A stretch of 64,000 nucleotides of DNA from Clostridia bacterium (GCA_017546145.1 JAFYXN010000004.1:1-64000), one strand, 5' to 3'; positions 1-8,415 are shown, counted from the stretch's first letter. Translations and numbers: made by a program. Notes: generated by a model from the sequence alone, not told the origin.

Positions 1-186
1 GCTTATTATGTTATTCTTCTGCAGTAAGGGTAGTTGATTCATTTTAAAGTTAGTGTTGGGGGCAAAGGGCAGATATATTCCGTCAGAAGAAAGTTCTTTG
101 CCGCAAATCGTTTCGTCGGTGTTTGTTTTATATTTTTTGCAGGGGTTTGCATCAGGATAGAGGAATATGCCCTTTATACAAGGTAA
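1..186. other. Left edge, no supported gene
   Basis: I see no gene I can support here. On the minus strand, the frame just after the stop of the deacetylase fragment stays open to the window edge and reads plausibly as protein (for example SSDGIYLPFAPNTNF), but I find no convincing start codon or ribosome binding site. It may be the start of a downstream minus-strand gene or untranslated sequence. Confidence 0.3.
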
Positions 187-549
187 TTATTCAACGGGAA
201 TAAATGCCGGAGCCGTGCTGTTGGCGGTGTTGGCTTTTTGCGTTTCTGAAGAAGTGGGGGACGGAGTTTTTGCGTCGGTTTTTGACGTTCCATTTTTTGC
301 TTCTGTGGTATTTTTGGGAGTTGGGATTTGCATTCCCGAGTTGTCAATGGTAAAGTTCTCTTTTAAGATAATTTGCGAAACAGGAACAATTTTGTATCCG
401 TCTTTTTGAAGGTTTTCAATTATGGTCGGAAGGGCTTCGGGCGTATGTAACGCGGCGTTATGGAACAGCACAATTGAGCCGGGCTTTACCTTTTTAAGCA
501 CTCGGTCAGAAATCTCACTTGCGGTAAGGTTCTTCCAGTCAAGGCTGTC
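187..549 (-). pseudogene. PdaB-like polysaccharide deacetylase, 3' half, cut by the element
   Basis: This is the C-terminal part of a NodB-fold polysaccharide deacetylase. It reads DSLDWKNLTASEI, then GSIVLFHN (the last conserved NodB motif), then a 50-60 residue tail rich in T, S, K and P that ends in FIPVE. It has no N-terminal motifs. The matching 5' half is at 48650-49177 on the same strand. Joined at the TC dinucleotide, the two halves total 891 nt, which is exactly 297 codons including the stop. The reading frame also continues a short way into element DNA (to 609), but those residues (MSIVLYFFVRKIPLEAVAIG) do not fit the family, and any product would lack the catalytic motifs. I therefore treat this as a gene fragment. 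PdaB/YbaN proteins act in the spore wall of endospore formers; that role here is inferred from family resemblance. Confidence 0.9.
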
Positions 550-563
550 CCCGATGGCAACAG
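548..563. other. attL: TC core plus left inner att arm
   Basis: The left junction. Bases up to 547 continue the deacetylase gene, 548-549 are the shared TC, 550-554 are CCCGA, and 555-563 are TGGCAACAG. The last is the exact reverse complement of the arm at the right end (48634-48642). Both arms lie five bases from the TC, as expected for a symmetric attP half-site of a large serine recombinase. Confidence 0.85.
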
Positions 564-602
564 CTTCAAGTGGTATTTTTCTAACAAAAAAATATAAAAC
601 TA

Positions 603-631
603 TTGACAAAAAACAATTTTTTGGATATACT
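603..631 (+). promoter_or_regulatory. Sigma-70-type promoter for the fic gene
   Basis: TTGACA at 603-608 and TATACT at 626-631 are 17 nt apart, a near-perfect housekeeping promoter. Two TGATAC hexamers (631-636 and 641-646) directly follow the -10 and could be an operator. The promoter lies about 55 nt inside the left end of the element and fires inward towards the gene at 669. Confidence 0.75.
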
Positions 632-668
632 GATACAAATTGATACTAAAATATATCAGGTGGTTTGA

Positions 669-1826
669 ATGGAAATTAAAATATTTGCAAAAATATTGAA
701 AGACAAAGCTTTTGTTGATTACAAAAAAATGAAATATAAATATGGTGAAGATTTTGATGCGTTTCTTAAAAATCTTGAAGAGCTGTATTATAAGCCGCTG
801 CCTATTTTGGATTTTGACGATGGAAATGTGGTTTTTATTGAAAATCATGCGAGGGTGAGCCAAAATACTGTAAAGCTTCTTTTAAGGGAGCAAAAACAAA
901 ATTACGGAATAAAGGCTGTAGAGGAAGAAATTATTGCGACATCGGCTATTGAAAGCATCGACTTCAGCCGCGACAGTGTACGGAATATCCTTAAAGGAAT
1001 GGCGCCAAAGGATGAGAACGAAACTCGAATAATGGGACTTAAAAAGGGTCTCGAATTTATTGCAGACACGGACAATAAAATCAGTGAAGAAAACCTTTAT
1101 AAGCTTTATATGATGACGGTTGGCGATTTTCTGGGGAAAGAGGACAGCCTACCGCATGGAAGTTTTTATCGTAATGATGCGGTTTATGTCGTTGGTGACG
1201 GTGTTGAACATACGGGGCTCAGTGCGAAGAAAGTGCCGGAATTTATGAAATCACTTATAGAATTTGCAAATGCTGAGGATGACATAAACGAGCTTATAAA
1301 AGCGGCAATTATTCATTTTTATCTTGCGTATGTTCATCCGTATTTTGATGGCAACGGAAGAATGGCAAGGCTTTTGCATTTATGGTTTTTGATTCAAAAA
1401 GGATATCGGTCTGCCTTGTTTATTCCGTTTTCAAGCAGAATAGAAAAAAGCAGAAAGTCATACTATGATGCCTATACCCTTATTGAAGAGAACAAAAAGT
1501 ACAGCGGCAAAATTGATGTTACCCCCTTTGTTTTGTATTTTATAGAAAATGTCTATGATAAAATGAATGAGGGAAACGCTGCCACCGAAACCTTTGAGGT
1601 ATATGAAGATGCCTTAAAACAAGGTAAAATAACCGAAAAGGAAGCAAAGCTTTGGAAGTTTGTGCTGTCATATTACGGCACGGACGAGTTTTCTACAAAA
1701 CAGCTTGAGAAGGATTTTGGAAATGCAGCTTATGCTACCATCCGCAGTTTCGTTTTGAAATTTGAAGAGCTTGGGTTGCTGACCTCAACTAAATACGGAG
1801 CGAGAATTAAATACAGGATTTTATAA
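669..1826 (+). CDS. Fic family protein
   Basis: A 385-aa Fic protein. Fic enzymes usually transfer AMP from ATP to a hydroxyl side chain of a target protein. The core motif HPYFDGNGR is at about residues 223-231, with the catalytic His at 223 and the anion-binding GNGR loop intact. An upstream TSAIES at 91-96 matches the inhibitory-helix pattern (S/T)xxxE(G/N) except that the last position is Ser, so autoinhibition is probable but atypical. The N-terminal 80 residues resemble the helical cap found before many Fic domains, and the C-terminal 80 residues look like a winged helix (DEFSTKQLEKDFG). It has its own promoter at 603-631 and a terminator at 1835. Fic proteins are common accessory genes on mobile elements, sometimes as toxins or phage-related factors. 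No antitoxin gene is visible beside it, and the target cannot be told from sequence. Confidence 0.9.
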   Translation: MEIKIFAKILKDKAFVDYKKMKYKYGEDFDAFLKNLEELYYKPLPILDFDDGNVVFIENHARVSQNTVKLLLREQKQNYGIKAVEEEIIATSAIESIDFSRDSVRNILKGMAPKDENETRIMGLKKGLEFIADTDNKISEENLYKLYMMTVGDFLGKEDSLPHGSFYRNDAVYVVGDGVEHTGLSAKKVPEFMKSLIEFANAEDDINELIKAAIIHFYLAYVHPYFDGNGRMARLLHLWFLIQKGYRSALFIPFSSRIEKSRKSYYDAYTLIEENKKYSGKIDVTPFVLYFIENVYDKMNEGNAATETFEVYEDALKQGKITEKEAKLWKFVLSYYGTDEFSTKQLEKDFGNAAYATIRSFVLKFEELGLLTSTKYGARIKYRIL

Positions 1827-1834
1827 TGCAATAT

Positions 1835-1870
1835 AAAACAGGCTGCCTCGTTATTGAGACAGTCTGTTTT
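1835..1870. terminator. Bidirectional terminator between convergent genes
   Basis: A 15-bp stem (1835-1849 with 1856-1870) has one G-U pair, one mismatch and a 6-nt loop, with an A-run on the left and a T-run on the right. It sits between the fic gene and the convergent minus-strand gene and suits both. Confidence 0.75.
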
Positions 1871-1871
1871 G

Positions 1872-3533
1872 TTATGCAAAGGATTCATACAATATTAACT
1901 CTGTCATTGACTCTATAAAATCAAAAAAGTCTTTGCTTTGAGAAGTGTTTTCGGATTTTTCGCTTATAAATTTCAATAGCTTTTCTTCGGAAACATCGAT
2001 ATCAATAAAGCATTTTTTGTTATTAGCTTTTCTGAGAACGGCTGTCGGGATGCCCGCTTCCTCAACCTCTTTAGCAAGTTTTGTGGGCTTTGACAACAAT
2101 TCAATATTATCTGATCCCATAGCAGCAGCGTAGCTTTTTAATGCGTTGCCAAATTTTTTTGTTTCTATGTACTTGCCTTGCTCTTTGTCACAGCAATCGT
2201 GAATAAAACTATGTATCAGTTCATCAAGTGCAAGGTCGCTATGCAGAGTCTGTCTTTCGCCATGTATTATATGTAAGCCATTTGCTGTTAAGTATAATTT
2301 CAGCCAGCTTATATCCTCGGTAGTTAAAAATTTCAAGTTGAAATTTTCAAGAGTGACAGTTTGGTAGGGTAAGTTCTTGAAAAATTCATTAAGTTCCGTT
2401 TCGTACTGAACAAGAGTAATCAAAGGACTATACTCACCATTTGTATACGGAATAAAGGGGTCTTCTTTTTCGGTTAGCTTTCGTCCATGCATAAGTTTCT
2501 TTACAGCAGAGTGGTTGATTTCTGAGAAATGTTTTTTGCTTACCATAAGACTGTTTATTTGAAGCAGTGAGTGATTTGCGTGATCCAAGGTTAGACTTTC
2601 AATGAGCTTTTGTCCCTTTTTTTCATAGATACTTGCAGAAGTTCTGTTGTCGCAAAGTATTGATAACAGTTTTGCAAAATTTTGTTTTCCTTTTCCGCAT
2701 ATACTCCATACGCATTTTGAGGGTAATTTTTCCACCAGCATTCTTGCAACAATTTCGGAAATAAGGTTTAATGTATCAACCGAGCCGCTCGTCATATCAT
2801 AAAGTGATTTCTTTATATTGTCTGAGGGGGTTCGGGATAAACTTCCAAGACTAATGTATGGGCTGTATGATAATTCTTTTGTTGCGTTTACATCGAATTT
2901 TGCAGTTTCCATAGCGGGGAGGTAGGACAGTTTACCTTCGGCAAAATTAACCGAATATTCATCTGTTTCAGTATCAGTTTGGGACTTATCCAACAGGTTC
3001 AAAAGCTCTTTTGCAAGACTTGATTTTGCAGCTTCACTTGCTACATAATGTCCTTTATTGTCTAAAACCAGGGATTCCATAAATTTGTCAGTAAGAAGCC
3101 TTTGTCCAACATATATTCTTTTATCATGGACGGAGATGTTTTGTATATCGTCAAAGAACGGCAACATAAATAAACCACATTGCCATTTGAAATTAAACAG
3201 GGCTTTGTAGTATGGTGTGATTTCCAGTTGTGATAAATAAAGATACAGGTTTTTGATTATACCTTCAATCAGCCCTTGGTGAAATGGAAGTCCCCCAAAG
3301 TATGCTTCGTGAAAGCGTAACAGGATTTTAGTGGATATTTCCTTGGTGCCAATTTCAATATTTGTTCCCAGGCATCTCAGGTTGTCACCCACCACATAAA
3401 AATATCTTTTGGGAGCATAAAGATATGAATTTTGATTCCCAATATATTGATGCAGACAGTTTTGATAATTTGCAAGGGCATTTTTGATTGATATTCTGCG
3501 TGCTGTATCTAACATGTTTTCCTTTTGAAACAT
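1872..3533 (-). CDS. Unrecognised 553-aa protein, possibly a divergent replication-type protein
   Basis: I do not recognise this family with confidence. The frame is open further upstream (to 3695), but the start is set at 3533 because GGAAGGTG lies just before that ATG and the upstream residues (IYKILYCIYPC) are not protein-like. The protein is soluble with no signal peptide. Its middle holds VWSICGKGKQNFAKLL (about residues 285-300), which has the look of a degenerate P-loop, followed by SLLQINSLMVSKKHFSEINH and a region around TLVQYETELNEFF. That order loosely recalls SF3-type phage or plasmid replication helicases, but the canonical GxxxxGK(S/T) is not present. It stands alone, convergent with fic and divergent from the recombinase. 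It could be a degenerate replication protein or an unrelated accessory protein. Confidence 0.6.
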   Translation of the reverse strand: MFQKENMLDTARRISIKNALANYQNCLHQYIGNQNSYLYAPKRYFYVVGDNLRCLGTNIEIGTKEISTKILLRFHEAYFGGLPFHQGLIEGIIKNLYLYLSQLEITPYYKALFNFKWQCGLFMLPFFDDIQNISVHDKRIYVGQRLLTDKFMESLVLDNKGHYVASEAAKSSLAKELLNLLDKSQTDTETDEYSVNFAEGKLSYLPAMETAKFDVNATKELSYSPYISLGSLSRTPSDNIKKSLYDMTSGSVDTLNLISEIVARMLVEKLPSKCVWSICGKGKQNFAKLLSILCDNRTSASIYEKKGQKLIESLTLDHANHSLLQINSLMVSKKHFSEINHSAVKKLMHGRKLTEKEDPFIPYTNGEYSPLITLVQYETELNEFFKNLPYQTVTLENFNLKFLTTEDISWLKLYLTANGLHIIHGERQTLHSDLALDELIHSFIHDCCDKEQGKYIETKKFGNALKSYAAAMGSDNIELLSKPTKLAKEVEEAGIPTAVLRKANNKKCFIDIDVSEEKLLKFISEKSENTSQSKDFFDFIESMTELILYESFA

Positions 3534-3768
3534 ATAATCACCTTCCTTTTTGAGTATATCACATCCCTCATCAAAAGTGTAGGAAAATTTGAAATGTAGG
3601 AAAAGTTTTTGTTTTCTATTATAGGATAGGCATGGATATATACAATACAATATTTTATAAATATACATACATATAGTTATAATATAAGATATCATATATC
3701 ACTTTCAAATAATTTGTAATGTTTTACAATCACACTTACATATTATTAAAATGAAGGAGGTGATATAT

Positions 3769-3882
3769 GTGGTTTTAACAAACACCTACATATCAAAAAA
3801 TAAAAAAGACTACGAGCAAAAACGTAATCTTATACATAGAAGATGCGTGCTGATACTTCGCTCAAGAAATGAGGGCAAGTAG
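3769..3882 (+). CDS. 37-aa micro-ORF ahead of the serine recombinase
   Basis: A small GTG-start frame (VVLTNTYISKNKKDYEQKRN and 17 more residues) has a very strong ribosome binding site, AGGAGG at 3755-3760, 8 nt upstream. It ends at a TAG only 2 nt before the recombinase ATG. The recombinase itself has only a weak GAGGGCA site, so coupled translation from this frame is likely. A competing ATG at 3767 would make only Met-Trp-Phe-stop. The peptide is basic with no known motif. It may be only a leader that sets the level of the recombinase. Confidence 0.5.
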   Translation: MVLTNTYISKNKKDYEQKRNLIHRRCVLILRSRNEGK

Positions 3883-3884
3883 TT

Positions 3885-5336
3885 ATGGATGCAATATACG
3901 CAAGACAGAGTCTTAATAAAAAAGACAGCCTCTCCATTGACGGACAAATTGAACTTTGCAAAAAACTTGCCGGAGAGGATGCGGCTATATTTAAGGACAA
4001 GGGCTTTTCAGGCAAGAACACAAAGAGACCTGCGTTTATGGAACTTATGGAGGCGGTTGAGGCAGGACAGGTGGAAAAAATTTATGTTTATCGCCTTGAC
4101 CGATTCAGCCGCTCCATTTCGGATTTCAGCAGAATCTGGGAATTGCTTGAGAAAAACGGTACACAGTTTCAATCCGTTACCGAGCAGTTTGATACATCAA
4201 CGCCAATAGGAAGGGCGATGCTTAATATCGTTATGACCTTTGCGCAGCTTGAACGCGAGACAACGGCAGACCGTGTAAAGGATAATTATATACATCGTTT
4301 TGATTTGGGGGCGTGGCCGGGAGGCCCTGCACCCTATGGTTTTGACCTTAATAAAATAACAGATGCCCTTGGAAAGGTAGCGTCTTCGCTTTCAATAAAT
4401 ATAGATGAAGCTGACATCGTAAAAAGAATTTTTGAAAGGTATGCCGAAAGGGGCACATCACTTCGTAGTGTCGCAAAAGAACTAATGGACGATAAAATTC
4501 ACGGACCCAAGAGAGCGGCTTGGGATAATGTGACTCTTTCAAGACTTTTGCACAGCCCCGTATACGTGAAAGCGAATGAGGATGTATATTGGCACTATAT
4601 TTCCTTGGGACTTAATATTTCAAATGACATATCAGATTTTGACGGAGTTCATGGATGCAACATCATGAGACAACGGGACAGAACAAGGAATAAGTATAAT
4701 TCACTTGAAAACCAACGACTTGCCGTGGCAAACCATGAGGGGTTTATAGATGCAAAGTTATGGCTCAGGGTTCAGGAAAAGCTTTCTTCCAACAAGCAGA
4801 TTTCTGTTGACAATGCGGGGAAATACAGTTGGCTTACGGGACTTTTAAAGTGTAAATGCTGCGGTTACGCGGTGAAAATAAATCACAGCAAGTCTGAAAA
4901 TCGGATATATCTCATCTGTTCAGGTAAGTCAAATCTGAAAATATGCAGCACAAAGATAAGTGTTGATATAAGAGAGCTTGAAGAAACGGTTGAAAAGGAG
5001 ATTGTTAAAGTCATAGACGAATGTTCTTTCGAGGATGTAGTGAATGTGGATACAGAAAGAGCGAGGGAAATTCTTGATATAGAGCAAAGGATTGATCGCC
5101 TTGTAAATGCACTGTCTGAGAGTAGCGAGGTATCTGCCGCTTACATATCAAAGCAGATTGACAGACTTCACAAGGAACGGGAAGGTTTGCTGTCAGAAAA
5201 GACACCAAAGCAAGGGGGAATTAAGAAAATTGATTTTGCCAAAGCATCTTTTGAGGATAAAAAGCTTATAGCAGCCCAATTCATTGAAAAGATTTTGCTT
5301 GATGGCGAAAACGCAGAAATTATTTGGAAAATATAG
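3885..5336 (+). CDS. Large serine recombinase (candidate integrase of the element)
   Basis: A 483-aa large serine recombinase. The N-terminal resolvase domain (1-140) has the nucleophile Ser9 in YARQS and the arginine cluster in YRLDRFSRS (Arg70, Arg73, Arg76). A recombinase domain follows (about 150-310). A zinc ribbon has candidate ligands Cys323, Cys325 or 326, Cys345 and Cys354. A C-terminal coiled coil starts near residue 365 (EELEETVEKEIVK, then IEQRIDRLV). All catalytic features are intact. These enzymes cut two short attachment sites with a 2-bp stagger and exchange strands by subunit rotation. The gene lies 3.3 kb inside the left end, and the element's joined ends show the palindromic 2-bp-core geometry this family needs. 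Direction reversal normally needs a partner; the HTH protein at 6030 is the obvious candidate. It probably depends on the micro-ORF just upstream for translation. Confidence 0.93.
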   Translation: MDAIYARQSLNKKDSLSIDGQIELCKKLAGEDAAIFKDKGFSGKNTKRPAFMELMEAVEAGQVEKIYVYRLDRFSRSISDFSRIWELLEKNGTQFQSVTEQFDTSTPIGRAMLNIVMTFAQLERETTADRVKDNYIHRFDLGAWPGGPAPYGFDLNKITDALGKVASSLSINIDEADIVKRIFERYAERGTSLRSVAKELMDDKIHGPKRAAWDNVTLSRLLHSPVYVKANEDVYWHYISLGLNISNDISDFDGVHGCNIMRQRDRTRNKYNSLENQRLAVANHEGFIDAKLWLRVQEKLSSNKQISVDNAGKYSWLTGLLKCKCCGYAVKINHSKSENRIYLICSGKSNLKICSTKISVDIRELEETVEKEIVKVIDECSFEDVVNVDTERAREILDIEQRIDRLVNALSESSEVSAAYISKQIDRLHKEREGLLSEKTPKQGGIKKIDFAKASFEDKKLIAAQFIEKILLDGENAEIIWKI

Positions 5337-5420
5337 CCTGATGATACTTAACGGTATCTGATGGCTTTATTTTTTATTAAATAATAAATGATATAACAAT
5401 ATAGTAAAATACAGGGCCCC

Positions 5421-5479
5421 GTGGGGAAGGATGTTAAATGCATTCTTCCCCGACTTGCGATCATAGATGGATAAATAAT
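5421..5479 (+). repeat. 59-bp imperfect direct repeat, copy A (gene-tail remnant)
   Basis: It matches 10266-10324 at 48 of 59 positions without gaps. In one frame it reads VGKDVKCILPRLAIIDG-stop, against VGKDVECIFPRLENISR-stop in copy B, where the sequence is the end of a small ORF. Both copies end in ATAAATAAT and both lie just downstream of a serine recombinase gene. Copy A has no start codon in frame, so it looks like the decayed tail of a second copy of the small gene at 10197. Confidence 0.75.
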
Positions 5480-5498
5480 ATATACAGGAGATGATAAA

Positions 5499-5985
5499 AT
5501 GGTAATATTAAAGATAGTAAACACTAAGGGTAAATACTATGATGAGAATTCAAGAGAACAGGTGTTAGGATATATATTAAATCATTATAAGACCCCCAAT
5601 GGATATATTGGAAGTATAGGGATAACAGGAGATAATTACGTTCAGGAAATGAAAGATGTGTCGCTAAACTTTGGGAAAGTTGATGGAGTACAGCTGAGAC
5701 ATTTTATAATATCCTTTGAAGGTTGGGAGGTAAAAGACCCAAAGATTGTATATGATAGGTCTTGACATTGCAAGATTTTTAGGTAGAGAATATCAGACGG
5801 TGTTTAGCGTACATGAAGATGCACAGCAGCTGCATATTCATTTGGTGATAAATTCTGTAAGTTTTATAGACGGACATAGATACAGGGGGACAAGAGCAGA
5901 GTTTTATGGACTTAAAAATTATATCAATATGGTTATTGGCAGATTTGGTATTGCTCCGGTAAGGTATATATCAGGTAAAGCATAA
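5499..5985 (+). pseudogene. Small relaxase/mobilisation nuclease, frameshifted
   Basis: Two overlapping frames make one relaxase-family protein of about 162 aa. The first (5499-5765) runs from MVILKIVNTKGKYYDENSRE to KIVYDRS. The second continues as IGLDIARFLGREYQTVFSVH and carries the metal-binding motif QLHIHLVINS (HxHxxxN). The switch falls at TATGATAGG near 5751-5759. Restoring one AT dinucleotide there gives KIVYDIGLDIARF, so a 2-bp slippage deletion is the simplest explanation. Relaxases nick oriT and lead the strand in mobilisation. Even repaired, this would be a short form lacking the long C-terminal region of conjugative relaxases. A good ribosome binding site (AGGAG at about 5486) precedes the start. 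If the shift is real, the element has lost this route of mobilisation; a sequencing or assembly error is the alternative. Confidence 0.75.
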
Positions 5986-6029
5986 ATTGTTTTTTACTTT
6001 CTTAACACAGAAATAAGGAGGTATGCATC

Positions 6030-6212
6030 ATGCAATCAGAATATATCGAATTAATCACAATAGATGAGCTTTGTGAGTTTTTGATGATAGGTCGCACAAC
6101 AGCATATAAGCTTTTGCAGTCACACGAACTGAAAGCATTCAAAATAGGCAAGGTGTGGAAGATATCAAAAGCATCTGTGGAGGAGTACATAAAAATACGC
6201 AGTAACCTGTAG
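6030..6212 (+). CDS. Excisionase-family HTH DNA-binding protein
   Basis: A 60-aa protein with a MerR-like winged HTH of the excisionase type. LITIDELCEFLMIGRTTAYK forms the recognition helix region, FKIGKVWKISKASVEEYIK forms the wing, and the pattern ends in the usual helix. It has a strong AAGGAGG site at 6015-6021. Proteins of this type bend att DNA and tip recombination toward excision, and many mobile elements keep one close to the relaxase, as here. It is the best candidate for the recombination directionality factor of the 3885-5336 recombinase, though that link is inferred from context. The gene ends inside a hairpin that probably stops its transcript. Confidence 0.85.
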   Translation: MQSEYIELITIDELCEFLMIGRTTAYKLLQSHELKAFKIGKVWKISKASVEEYIKIRSNL

Positions 6213-6224
6213 GGGGTTACTGCG
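6198..6224 (+). terminator. Hairpin overlapping the xis-like stop codon
   Basis: A perfect 10-bp stem, CGCAGTAACC (6198-6207) with GGTTACTGCG (6215-6224), holds the TAG stop in its loop. The run after it (TGTTGCGTTT) is only partly T-rich, so termination may be partial. Further on, 6292-6305 is the short palindrome CCGATTTCAATCGG ahead of the amidoligase gene. Confidence 0.55.
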
Positions 6225-6336
6225 TGTTGCGTTTATGCAATATTCCTTAAATTCACTTATATATTATCATTTTGTGTACATATACTGTGCATCCGATTTC
6301 AATCGGCAAATAGATAAAATATAGGAGGAAATTTAA

Positions 6337-7443
6337 GTGAAAGAAGAGAAATGCAGATACTGCGGAAAGGTGTTAACAAAAGAGGAACGTCATGAATTTG
6401 ACGGAAAAGTTATGTGTAAGACTTGTCTTGATGAAATGACATCGATTTGCACACATTGCGGTGAAAGATTGTGGAACGACGAAAATAGTGGTACGGGAGA
6501 TTTTGTATTATGCCAAAGATGCTATGACAATCATTATACGACTTGCGAACGGTGCGGACATATAATACACTATGATGCTGCACTGTATTTTGATGATGAG
6601 GATTATCCATATTGCAGCTGCTGTTATGATTTGGTGTCTAAGAATGAAATTATCCACGATTACGGATATAAGCCGGAGCCAATATTTTATGGCAATGACG
6701 ATATGTATTTAGGGGTAGAACTAGAAATTGACCGTGGCGGAGAAAGCTCTGATAATGCACAGAGGATTCTTGATGTCGCAAATTTTCAGGCAGAGCATAT
6801 TTACATAAAGCACGACGGAAGCATAGAGGACGGATTTGAAATGGTAACTCATCCTATGAGCCTTGATTATCATAAATCTGAAATGCCATGGCAAAAGATA
6901 TTTGATAAAGCTCTTGATATGGGTTACCGCTCCCATAAAACTTCAACCTGCGGGCTCCATATCCATGTGAGCCGTGATGCATTAGGTCCTGACCACGATG
7001 CACAGGAAGAAACAATAGCAAGAATAGTATATTTTGTAGAAGCTCATTGGAATGAGCTTCTTAAATTTTCCAGACGGACAGAGGCAAACATAATGCGCTG
7101 GGCATCGAGATATGGTATTGCAGAAGATACAAAGGCTACGTACGATAAAGCCAAGAAAGGCAGTTTTAACCGATATGTATGTGTAAATCTGCAAAATTAC
7201 AATACAGTAGAATTCAGAATTTTCAGAGGTACCCTCAAATATGAAACCTTTATGGCAACACTCGGGCTTGTGCACGAGATATGCGATAAAGCAATATCTG
7301 CAACAGATAAAGAGTTTGAAACTATGTGCTGGAGTGACTTTGTAAAAGGTATAAGCAAAGAGGACAAGCCTGAGCTTATTGCCTATCTCAAATCAAAAGA
7401 CATCTATATCAACGAGCCGGTAACCACAGGGGAGGAGGAATAA
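6337..7443 (+). CDS. Amidoligase with N-terminal zinc-finger array
   Basis: A 368-aa protein with a GTG start and AGGAGGA site. The first 110 residues hold four CxxC pairs with paired partner cysteines (CRYCGKVL, CTHCGERL, CERCGHII and others), resembling a LIM-like zinc array. From about residue 125 it follows the Amidoligase_2 family of the glutamine-synthetase/GCS fold: YLGVELEID (metal and ATP site), KHDGSIEDGFEMVTHPM, CGLHIHVS and VEFRIFRGTL. Family members are thought to use ATP to join a carboxylate to an amine, modifying peptides, cell wall or surface molecules. The next gene, a class-II glutamine amidotransferase 2 nt downstream, would supply ammonia or a matching amide transfer. This pairing is known from phages and mobile elements in Firmicutes, but the substrates are not established. 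All key motifs look intact. Confidence 0.88.
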   Translation: MKEEKCRYCGKVLTKEERHEFDGKVMCKTCLDEMTSICTHCGERLWNDENSGTGDFVLCQRCYDNHYTTCERCGHIIHYDAALYFDDEDYPYCSCCYDLVSKNEIIHDYGYKPEPIFYGNDDMYLGVELEIDRGGESSDNAQRILDVANFQAEHIYIKHDGSIEDGFEMVTHPMSLDYHKSEMPWQKIFDKALDMGYRSHKTSTCGLHIHVSRDALGPDHDAQEETIARIVYFVEAHWNELLKFSRRTEANIMRWASRYGIAEDTKATYDKAKKGSFNRYVCVNLQNYNTVEFRIFRGTLKYETFMATLGLVHEICDKAISATDKEFETMCWSDFVKGISKEDKPELIAYLKSKDIYINEPVTTGEEE

Positions 7444-7445
7444 AA

Positions 7446-8360
7446 ATGTGTTGTTTGTTTGGAATATATAATTACAGCGGAAGTGAAATAAAAGGACTTT
7501 CAAAGGTTACAAATTCCCTTGCAAGAGAAGCAACAGCAAGAGGCATGGATGCAACGGGAATTGCATATAACCACAAAGGCAATCTGCTTATACACAAAGA
7601 ACCAAAATCGGCATACAGTATTACATTCAGACATCCCGACAATGTAACGGCAATAATGGGACATACAAGGCATACAACCCAAGGGAATGAAAAGCATAAC
7701 TTTAACAATCATCCATTTCCGGGAAATTGCAAAAATTTGAAATTTGCCCTTGCTCATAACGGAATACTTATAAACGATAAATCTTTAAGATGGAATTTGA
7801 AACTGCCAAAGACCAAAATAGAAACCGATAGCTTTATTGCGGTGCAAATCCTTGAAAGCCAAAGGCAATTAAGTGATGAAAGCATAAAGTACATGGCGGA
7901 AAAGGTGGACGGCAGCTTTTCTTTTACCATTCTTGATACAAGTGATACCCTGTGGTTTGTAAAGGGGGATAGTCCTCTGTCTATTATTCATTTTCCAAAG
8001 CAAAAGGTCTATGTTTATGCCTCAACGGACGAGATTTTATACAAAGCACTTGTGGGAACGGAATTCTTTACAGAAATCAAAAACGGTGAATTTGAAGAAA
8101 TAGACATACAAGAGGGTCAGATAATGAAAATATTACCTGACGGCACGATTGTAACAAGCAGATTTAATTACATAAACGACTACTACGGTGACTATTGTTG
8201 GTGGCGATACGGAAGCAGCATATTGGGTGAGAGCACATACCTTGACGATTTAAAAAACATAGCCAAGGGTTATGGATATGATTCGGAAACAATAGATGAG
8301 CTTTTAAATTCCGGATTCACCACGGATGAGATTGAGGAGTATATTTATTGCTGTGAATAA
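7446..8360 (+). CDS. Class-II glutamine amidotransferase-like protein
   Basis: A 304-aa Ntn-hydrolase-type glutaminase domain (GATase class II, as in GlmS and PurF). Cys2 directly follows the initiator Met (MCCLFGIYNYSG) and would become the N-terminal nucleophile after Met removal. Further hallmarks are RGMDATGIAY, GHTRHTTQG (glutamine-binding arginine loop), LAHNGIL and TDSFIAVQIL. There is no synthase domain: after about residue 240 comes only a short acidic, tyrosine-rich tail. It starts 2 nt after the amidoligase stop and is surely co-transcribed and translationally coupled with it. The natural reading is that it releases ammonia from glutamine for the amidoligase or works on the same peptide substrate; that is inference. 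Confidence 0.88.
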   Translation: MCCLFGIYNYSGSEIKGLSKVTNSLAREATARGMDATGIAYNHKGNLLIHKEPKSAYSITFRHPDNVTAIMGHTRHTTQGNEKHNFNNHPFPGNCKNLKFALAHNGILINDKSLRWNLKLPKTKIETDSFIAVQILESQRQLSDESIKYMAEKVDGSFSFTILDTSDTLWFVKGDSPLSIIHFPKQKVYVYASTDEILYKALVGTEFFTEIKNGEFEEIDIQEGQIMKILPDGTIVTSRFNYINDYYGDYCWWRYGSSILGESTYLDDLKNIAKGYGYDSETIDELLNSGFTTDEIEEYIYCCE

Positions 8361-8386
8361 ATGGAATTTTATAAGGAAGAATGCAT

Positions 8387-8415
8387 TTTACTATACATTG
8401 CAAAAAGTATATAAT
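8387..8415 (+). promoter_or_regulatory. Promoter for the Mor-like gene
   Basis: TTTACT (8387-8392) and TATAAT (8410-8415) are 17 nt apart, in the 80-nt gap before the Mor-like gene. Confidence 0.55.

Noticed and set aside
187-609. A complete 140-aa gene on the minus strand
   Set aside because: Its first 20 residues are element DNA, it lacks the catalytic motifs, and its remaining sequence is the missing end of the gene at 48650-49177.
3885-5336. The integrase of the prophage at 55.6 kb
   Set aside because: It lies inside the separate 48.1 kb element whose ends fit a serine recombinase; the prophage is outside those ends.
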